NCBI GenBank assembly: GCA_022732315.1
Contig: JAIJUV010000032.1
Coordinates: forward strand, 1-19,013
Source of the DNA: Prevotella sp.
GTDB lineage: Bacteria > Bacteroidota > Bacteroidia > Bacteroidales > Bacteroidaceae
Reading direction: 5' to 3'
DNA length: 19,013 nucleotides
Shown here piece after piece: positions 14,201 through 19,013 of the stretch (positions are counted from its first letter, which is position 1; every line of letters begins with the position of its first letter). The position numbers were made by a program, and so were the translations under genes. The notes beneath the pieces are model-generated. The model had not been told where the DNA came from. It ran no database searches and was given only the letters and a program-made list of their open reading frames with translations.

Positions 14201-15394
14201 TTACGCCTTGATGATTCCTTCCTCTACGAAAATCTTCTTCAAAATCTGAACAGCCTTCTCTACCTGATCCTTGGTATGAGTTGCCATGAGGGCAAAACGT
14301 ACCAATGTATCCTGTGGAGCACATGCTGGAGGAATAACCGGATTGATGAATACACCCGCATCGTAAGCCAACTTAGTAACAACGAATGTCTTCTCAGCAT
14401 CGCGAACGTAGAGAGGAATGATAGGACTCTCGGTCTCACCAATCTCAAAACCCTCCTCGCGGAAACGCTTCAAGGCATAGTTAGTTACATCCCACAGATT
14501 CTTGAAACGCTCTGGCTCTTTCTGAATGATGTGGAGTGCCTCAAGAGCAGCAGCGGTAGCTGCTGGAGTATTGGATGCACTGAAGATGTAAGTACGGCAG
14601 TTGTGACGGAGGAAGTTGATAGTATCCTTGTCTGATGCGATGAAACCACCGATAGAAGCCAAACTCTTAGAGAATGTACCCATGATAAGGTCTACCTCAT
14701 CTGTCAAGCCGAAGTGGTCGCAGACGCCACGTCCCTGCTTACCGAATACGCCGAGACCATGAGCTTCATCCACCATGATAGAGCAGTTGTACTTATGCTT
14801 GAGCTTTACAATCTCAGGCAAGTTGGCCAAGTCACCCTCCATAGAGAACACGCCATCAACCACGATAAGCTTGACAGCATCCTCAGGAAGCTTAGAGAGC
14901 ACGCGCTCCAAATCTTCCATGTCGTTGTGCTTGTAGTGAAGCTGGGTAGCGAATGAGAGACGGCGGCCATCTACGATACTGGCGTGGTCACGGTCGTCGC
15001 AGATGATATAATCACCGCGACCCACAACACATGCCAACACACCCTGGTTCACAGAGAAACCAGTAGAGAAGCACAATGTCTCGTCCTTACCCATAAACTC
15101 TGCAAGCTCCTTCTCGAGCTGTACATGTAAATCGAGGGTACCATTGAGGAAACGACTACCCGCACAGCCTGAGCCATACTTGTCAAGAGCAGCCTTGGCT
15201 GCGTCGATTACACGCTGGTCGTTTGTCAAACCCTGATAAGCATTTGAGCCGAACATCAGGATATGGTGTCCGTCGATGTCGGTAACTTCAGTCATCTGCT
15301 TACTTGTGATCTCGCGGAAGTATGGATACACACCGGCAGCCATATACTTCTGAGGAACACGATAATTCTTGTATCTTTCTTGTAATTGTCCCAT
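14201..15394 (-). CDS. spt: Serine palmitoyltransferase (alpha-oxoamine synthase family)
   Basis: The 397-residue PLP enzyme condenses L-serine with an acyl-CoA to give 3-ketosphinganine, the first step of sphingolipid synthesis, a hallmark of many Bacteroidota. The PLP lysine is K243 in GTFSKSLASIGGF; DEAHG (209-213) binds the pyridinium ring and H137 in DRDHAS stacks on it. The N-terminus (PQKYMAAGVYPYFREI) resembles Bacteroides SPT more than KBL (glycine C-acetyltransferase) or BioF. Those two relatives remain possible, as all share the fold, but the start and the neighbouring lipid kinase favour SPT. The gene has its own promoter box and a terminator. Confidence 0.87.
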   Translation of the reverse strand: MGQLQERYKNYRVPQKYMAAGVYPYFREITSKQMTEVTDIDGHHILMFGSNAYQGLTNDQRVIDAAKAALDKYGSGCAGSRFLNGTLDLHVQLEKELAEFMGKDETLCFSTGFSVNQGVLACVVGRGDYIICDDRDHASIVDGRRLSFATQLHYKHNDMEDLERVLSKLPEDAVKLIVVDGVFSMEGDLANLPEIVKLKHKYNCSIMVDEAHGLGVFGKQGRGVCDHFGLTDEVDLIMGTFSKSLASIGGFIASDKDTINFLRHNCRTYIFSASNTPAATAAALEALHIIQKEPERFKNLWDVTNYALKRFREEGFEIGETESPIIPLYVRDAEKTFVVTKLAYDAGVFINPVIPPACAPQDTLVRFALMATHTKDQVEKAVQILKKIFVEEGIIKA

Positions 15395-15447
15395 TATAAA
15401 TAGGTGTACTTTATTTTCTTTTTATATTTATTCTAAGTTTCAGGGTG

Positions 15448-15455
15448 CAAAGATA
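15448..15455 (-). promoter_or_regulatory. -7 box of the serine palmitoyltransferase gene
   Basis: TATCTTTG on the minus strand is an exact TAnnTTTG match, giving a leader of about 48 nt. A -33 TTTG is not obvious. Confidence 0.5.
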
Positions 15456-15548
15456 CAAAAAAAGACTAATATAACCGCTTTTTTCCTAAGAAAGTTTACT
15501 TTTAGAGTTTTTTTAATGGATATTTCTTGCTATTTTAGGGATTTTTAT

Positions 15549-15556
15549 TACTTTTG
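15549..15556 (+). promoter_or_regulatory. -7 box of the lipid kinase gene
   Basis: TACTTTTG (15549-15556) matches TAnnTTTG. CTTG at 15526-15529 could be a degenerate -33 element (19-base spacer). The box is divergent from the SPT promoter about 95 bp away. Confidence 0.5.
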
Positions 15557-15588
15557 CACTTTAAAAATTACGTTTTCTTGACTAAGAT

Positions 15589-16629
15589 ATGAAAAAAAAG
15601 ATAGTTTTCATCATGAACCCGATTTCTGGAACCAGCAGCAAAGCGGCTGTTCCCAGTTTGATAGATTCTACTTTGGACAAGGAGCTGTTCGAGTACGAGA
15701 TAAGGTTAACCGAAAGAGCCGGGCACGCATCTGAGATTGCCGCCGAAGCCAGAGACAACCATGCCGACATCGTGGTGGCAGTGGGTGGCGACGGCACCAT
15801 CAACGAAGTAGCCCGTTCCATCGTCCATTCAGATACAGCCCTGGGCATCCTGCCTTGCGGTTCCGGCAACGGACTGGCGCGCCACCTGCTCTTGCCTATG
15901 AACTTGAAGAAGAGCATCGAGGTAATCAATGCTTGCCAGATACGCGACCTTGACTATGGAGTCATCAACGACTACCCTTTCTTCTGCACCTGCGGAATGG
16001 GATTCGACGCCTTCGTCAGCATGAAATTTGCCGAGAGCGGAAAGCGAGGACCAATCAGTTATGCAGAGAACATTCTCAGAGAGGGTCTGAAATATGAGCC
16101 GGAGACCTATACGCTGGAAGACGAGACAGGCACCAAGCAATACAAGGCCTTTCTCATTTCCTGCGCCAATGCCTCACAATATGGCAACAATGCCTACATA
16201 GCTCCACAGGCATCCATGAGCGACGGACTGATGGACGTTGTCATCATGGAGCCATTCGATGTTCTGGAGGCTTCGCAGGTTAGTTTCGACATGTTCAACA
16301 AGACGCTCGACAAGAACTCGAAGATTAAGTCGTTCCGCTGTAAGAAGCTCCACATTTCACGCAGCAAGCCGGGTGTTATCCATTACGACGGTGACCCGGT
16401 GATGACTGGTGCCGATATCGACGTGCATCTGGAAGAGAAAGGCATCAAGATGATCATCAATCCATTCGCCGACAAAAGTGTCCGCAAGCCCAACATGATC
16501 CAATCGGCCTTTGCAGATTTCTTCAACGACATCAATGTGGTTCGCGACGACATCCAGAAGGATATCCAGCGACAGAGCAAGCGAGTTGAAGCCATCAGTA
16601 AACTGGTGCAACGCAAACTGAACCTTTAA
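15589..16629 (+). CDS. Diacylglycerol/sphingoid-type lipid kinase
   Basis: The 346-residue protein belongs to the DAGK catalytic-domain family (diacylglycerol, ceramide and sphingosine kinases). Visible are NPISG (10-14), the nucleotide-binding GGDGTINEV (66-74), LPCGSGNGLARHL (88-100), and a C-terminal YDGDPVMTG. The GSGN form of the third motif is nearer to eukaryotic sphingosine kinases (PAGSGNA) than to bacterial DgkB (PxGTxNDF). Because it is divergent from serine palmitoyltransferase, a sphingoid base or ceramide is a reasonable substrate guess, but this is inference. The last 50 residues (after about 300) are a helical tail. It is followed by a strong terminator. Confidence 0.85.
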   Translation: MKKKIVFIMNPISGTSSKAAVPSLIDSTLDKELFEYEIRLTERAGHASEIAAEARDNHADIVVAVGGDGTINEVARSIVHSDTALGILPCGSGNGLARHLLLPMNLKKSIEVINACQIRDLDYGVINDYPFFCTCGMGFDAFVSMKFAESGKRGPISYAENILREGLKYEPETYTLEDETGTKQYKAFLISCANASQYGNNAYIAPQASMSDGLMDVVIMEPFDVLEASQVSFDMFNKTLDKNSKIKSFRCKKLHISRSKPGVIHYDGDPVMTGADIDVHLEEKGIKMIINPFADKSVRKPNMIQSAFADFFNDINVVRDDIQKDIQRQSKRVEAISKLVQRKLNL

Positions 16630-16633
16630 AATG

Positions 16634-16710
16634 ACAGGAGTTGGAAATTAGAAGATTTTGCAGGCATGACTATACCTCCTGCAACTTCTAACTTCCAACT
16701 CCTGTTTTTT
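16634..16710 (+). terminator. Long-stem terminator of the lipid kinase gene
   Basis: ACAGGAGTTGGAA at 16634 pairs with TTCCAACTCCTGT ending at 16705. The stem continues with small bulges to CAGG/CCTG in the middle, and T(5) follows. It lies right after the stop codon. Confidence 0.85.
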
Positions 16711-16935
16711 AGCTAAAATTCTGCTAAAATATGCCGAATAGCTAAAAATGAGCGATTTACAAGTGTTTCACCTCAATAGAGGTAATGACTTGGTAATAGT
16801 TTTAACTTCTGTATTATACATAAGTTTGCATTACTTGTCAAACAACTCTTTTCGGTGACAAAGGTACAACATTTATGTGGATTAATGAAAATCATATCCA
16901 TTTTTTAGATTTTATTTTCAGTTGCTGCCATATAC

Positions 16936-17066
16936 GTAACTACTCAACACCCCTTGGATGTGTCAAATCCGCAAAATATTGATGATTTTGGCTATATTTA
17001 TGCTACAAAATAGGCTATTATGTCAAATGAGTACTTGAAATTCATTTTTAGGGGCTGAGTAGTAAC
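16936..17066. mobile_element. MITE-like element with 5-bp flanking duplication
   Basis: The 121-bp core (16941-17061) begins TACTCAACACCCCT and ends with the complement of TACTCAGCCCCT, an imperfect terminal inverted repeat. GTAAC lies directly outside at both ends (16936-16940 and 17062-17066), in the same orientation, as expected for a target-site duplication. The core has no transposase frame; it holds two copies of TGTCAAAT (16961-16968, 17021-17028). The IS family that would mobilise it is not identified. Confidence 0.55.
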
Positions 17067-17125
17067 AAGAACATCTGAGACCTACAGAGAATGAACCGCC
17101 AACCTGTGGGTAGGGATAAATTGAA

Positions 17126-17160
17126 AAATGCTTCCATACTGCGAAAGTACGGAAGCATTT
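17126..17160 (-). terminator. Terminator of the secreted-paralog gene
   Basis: AAATGCTTCC (17126-17135) pairs with GGAAGCATTT (17151-17160), extended by four pairs after one mismatch, loop GCGAA. On the minus strand TTTTT follows. It lies 22 nt after the stop codon at 17183. Confidence 0.8.
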
Positions 17161-17182
17161 GTATGGGGGAAAAGACAAAAGA

Positions 17183-17863
17183 TTATTGCAGACTCTTGTC
17201 AAGGATTTCAAGAAGAATGGTAGGGTCCTCGTGGATTTGCTCAGCAGTGAGTCCTCTCTTTTCCACTTCTTCAGCGACGGCAGGATAGTCCTTGAATTTA
17301 TCCTTTATCTTTTTCAACAGTTTCTTTTGAGAATATTTTTCTCTTTTGGAATTAATTTTTTTATCCTCAAATAACATCCAATAGTAAACATGCTTGCCGC
17401 TATCAACCATATAGTGATATGCCCTACAGTCTAAATAAACGGTAATATTTGTCCATATACCAGTAAACGACCTGCTGTGGGTGGAATTGTCAAAAGCAAA
17501 TGGTTCCATATAGCCAGTGACATGTTTTCCCTTGTAAATTTCAGTTGCCATAAAAGGGAATGTAGGGTCATCTTCATTAAGAACGAAAGTTCGCTTCTTG
17601 CCATCCTGGAGAGCATTATCCACCTCAAGGGATTTAATGTCTACGATTTTGTATTTTACATCCTTACCATTTTGTGTTTCACTGAAATAGATGTATTTTT
17701 TCATGAAGTGGATGTCGTTCTGCAAATAGCCGTTGAGCACAGTACCGTCTTTAAGAGTCAGCACTGCCTTAGGCCATGAAACTTTCTCTTTAGGTTTCTT
17801 TGCGTTTGCTATTGTCGCAAACGAGAACACCATTAAAAAGATGATAAAAAGTAACTTTTTCAT
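17183..17863 (-). CDS. Secreted protein of unknown function, paralog A
   Basis: The 226-residue protein has a clear signal peptide (MKKLLFIIFLMVFSFATIAN and on to about residue 21, cleavage near ANA-KK) and no lipobox cysteine. It is predicted to be periplasmic or exported. I do not recognise the family. It shares a layout with the next gene upstream: a short beta element LKDGTVLNG near residue 35, KIVDIKSLEV near 75, IYKGKHVTGYM near 113, an aromatic block (AYHYMVDSGKHVYYW) near 147, and a C-terminal helix pair ending EDPTILLEILDKSLQ. The C-terminal third is rich in lysine. It has its own terminator and may be cotranscribed with the paralog 90 nt upstream, as no terminator is seen between them. 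Confidence 0.75.
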   Translation of the reverse strand: MKKLLFIIFLMVFSFATIANAKKPKEKVSWPKAVLTLKDGTVLNGYLQNDIHFMKKYIYFSETQNGKDVKYKIVDIKSLEVDNALQDGKKRTFVLNEDDPTFPFMATEIYKGKHVTGYMEPFAFDNSTHSRSFTGIWTNITVYLDCRAYHYMVDSGKHVYYWMLFEDKKINSKREKYSQKKLLKKIKDKFKDYPAVAEEVEKRGLTAEQIHEDPTILLEILDKSLQ

Positions 17864-17952
17864 ATGTACGTTTATTTAATGTTTCGATAAATATTTTTAA
17901 CACTGCAAAAATTTGATTACAAAAACTTTGTCATAAATCATAATCAAGGAAG

Positions 17953-18591
17953 TTATTCCAAAACTTCATCAAGTTTTCTGACTAATATAGTAGGGTCTTT
18001 ACGAATCTCTTTCATACTTAGACCTTTGAGTATTTCCTTTATCTGAGGATAACCTTTAAAATACATTTTTAGCACAGTCTTTTGACCAATTCCTGCAATA
18101 CTATTATCCATCAAATAATAGCTTCTCGCAAAGTCCTCGTCCTTGGATTTGTAATAAAACATAATGCCAAATCCGTAAATACTGCCCGATTTCACATGAG
18201 TATTTGTACTTATGTAGTGAACATACGCTGAAATGTTTTTCCCCTTATAAACAGGATGGAGAAATACGGGATTTTTGTAGAGCTTGGGGGCTTTCTTATA
18301 AGACATTCCCAATCCCATCTGGGCATACAGAGGAATCCAATTTGTTACTTCTTTTGCCTTTTTATCATAGAATTTTATTTCTTTTACATCAGCAGAAGTA
18401 TAGTCGAAGTTCTCACCACTCACTTCATTCTTTATTCTAACTTCGTGAGTATTATCTACATTAAAAGACAAACTTTGAATTTTTCCTTTCACAACTTTTC
18501 CGTTGTTTAAAATAATCTCAGAAGTCTGAGCTTGAACTATTCCACAAAGAAGAATAGCAAGAAACATAAAAATCAACTTTTTCATACGCAT
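17953..18591 (-). CDS. Secreted protein of unknown function, paralog B
   Basis: The 212-residue protein starts with a signal peptide (MRMKKLIFMFLAILLCGIVQ, cleavage near VQA-QT). An alternative start two codons later at 18585 is equally possible. It shares with paralog A the N-terminal LNNGKVVKG, the middle VYKGKNISAYV, an aromatic region with a membrane-like FGIMFYYK, and the C-terminal KDPTILVRKLDEVLE. The two probably arose by tandem duplication and have diverged strongly, since only short motifs match. The function is unknown; the fold may be mostly beta with a terminal helix pair. Its promoter is at 18635-18666. Confidence 0.75.
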   Translation of the reverse strand: MRMKKLIFMFLAILLCGIVQAQTSEIILNNGKVVKGKIQSLSFNVDNTHEVRIKNEVSGENFDYTSADVKEIKFYDKKAKEVTNWIPLYAQMGLGMSYKKAPKLYKNPVFLHPVYKGKNISAYVHYISTNTHVKSGSIYGFGIMFYYKSKDEDFARSYYLMDNSIAGIGQKTVLKMYFKGYPQIKEILKGLSMKEIRKDPTILVRKLDEVLE

Positions 18592-18634
18592 GACTATTTA
18601 ATTTTGTTTCAATTTAAATTAATTGTTTTGCTTA

Positions 18635-18666
18635 TAAAGATAGGATGCTTTTCTTTAACTGCCAAA
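18635..18666 (-). promoter_or_regulatory. Promoter of secreted paralog B
   Basis: On the minus strand TTTG (18663-18666), a 20-base spacer and TATCTTTA (18635-18642) fit the consensus with one mismatch in the -7 box. The spacing is the same as in the tRNA-Pro promoter. Confidence 0.5.
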
Positions 18667-18777
18667 GAAAAAGAATATTATTAACACAATTATATAGATA
18701 TATAACAAAGTTTAGCATATAATGGCAGTAATTGCAGTTGGTATACTCATTTTCTGCGACCATCGGGAGCAAAAATT

Positions 18778-18834
18778 CTCCACCCTCATGGTGGAGCGAG
18801 GAGTTTTTGGGGTCCCGAAACATAACCTCGCTCC
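18778..18834. repeat. Overlapping inverted repeats in a G/C-rich block
   Basis: CTCCACC (18778-18784) pairs with GGTGGAG (18790-18796), and GGAGCGAGG (18793-18801) pairs with CCTCGCTCC (18826-18834). The two stems share bases 18793-18796, so they exclude each other in part. Between the second pair lies GGGGTCCCG. The arrangement resembles a dispersed intergenic repeat. Confidence 0.6.
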
Positions 18835-19013
18835 CTCCTCTAAGAACAAAAGACGAGATATTTGCCTTTCGGCTTTCCATGCCCAAGGTTGCAGACCTTA
18901 ATTCTCTCAATTTGCGCCAAACATCAAAGCTGCCACATTGAAAGAACAAGGTCACAGACACAAGCTACTTTGTACATGGAGTTTGCAAAGGAAAAGGTGA
19001 TATTTTCAGTGTG

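Larger units (their letters stand above)
16630..17182. other. Gene-free region with terminators and a MITE-like insertion
   Basis: The 553-bp gap holds no credible coding sequence. From left to right it contains the lipid-kinase terminator (16634-16710), three GCTAAAA repeats (16711-16750), two opposed promoter-like boxes (TAAGTTTG at 16821-16828 on plus; TACCTTTG at 16859-16866 on minus), a MITE-like element (16941-17061) and the terminator of the next minus-strand gene (17126-17160). Confidence 0.6.
18592..19013. other. Gene-free right edge with structured G/C-rich block
   Basis: No convincing gene is seen. After the promoter of paralog B (18635-18666) and an A/T-rich stretch, the block 18770-18840 is G/C-rich and full of inverted repeats. 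The remainder to 19013 is unremarkable. The 109-codon minus-strand frame at 18632-18961 has no export signal and no recognisable motif, and is not called as a gene. Confidence 0.55.

Noticed and set aside
18632..18961. 109-codon minus-strand frame at the right edge
   Set aside because: It runs through the structured block and the promoter of paralog B, has no recognisable domain or export signal, and looks like chance translation of a repeat.

Overview
The window looks like chromosomal DNA of a Bacteroidota gut anaerobe, most likely Prevotella/Segatella (S. copri-like). The evidence is the repeated TAnnTTTG promoter boxes of that phylum, few Shine-Dalgarno sequences, oxygen-sensitive nucleotide reduction (nrdD/nrdG), a bacterial serine palmitoyltransferase, an M64 peptidase and many short A/T-rich intergenic regions. 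The species is inferred from overall protein flavour, not from a marker gene. Most of the window is housekeeping or envelope DNA. No prophage, plasmid, CRISPR array or complete insertion sequence is visible.

Left part (1-6720): a small membrane protein of unknown function on the minus strand; a DASS-family dicarboxylate/sodium symporter; a type II pantothenate kinase whose promoter is built into the symporter's terminator; the anaerobic ribonucleotide reductase pair nrdD-nrdG behind a structured leader; and a short, divergent HPPK (folK-like) gene facing nrdG.

Middle part (6780-13600): a plus-strand run of a secreted LysM glucosaminidase, a secreted M64 metallopeptidase and cytidine deaminase meets a minus-strand run at a shared terminator near 9570. 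In transcription order the minus-strand run is a cytidylate-kinase-like protein, lrgA, lrgB, a beta-helix lipoprotein and a TPR protein. lrgA/lrgB overlap by 4 nt and lipoprotein/TPR by 17 nt. Between lrgB and the lipoprotein lies a perfect 15-bp hairpin with a T tract, and its loop holds the lipoprotein start codon.

Right part (13600-19013): three identical tRNA-Pro(UGG) genes in a 111-bp tandem array; serine palmitoyltransferase, divergent from a lipid-kinase gene whose motifs lean toward sphingoid-base kinases; a 550-bp gap with a probable 121-bp MITE-like element flanked by GTAAC; two paralogous secreted proteins of unknown function; and a gene-free right end with a G/C-rich, strongly structured block.

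The best leads are the start-codon/terminator hairpin, the SPT-kinase pair, the two secreted paralogs, the MITE-like insertion and the atypical folK. I see no clearly new multi-gene system.
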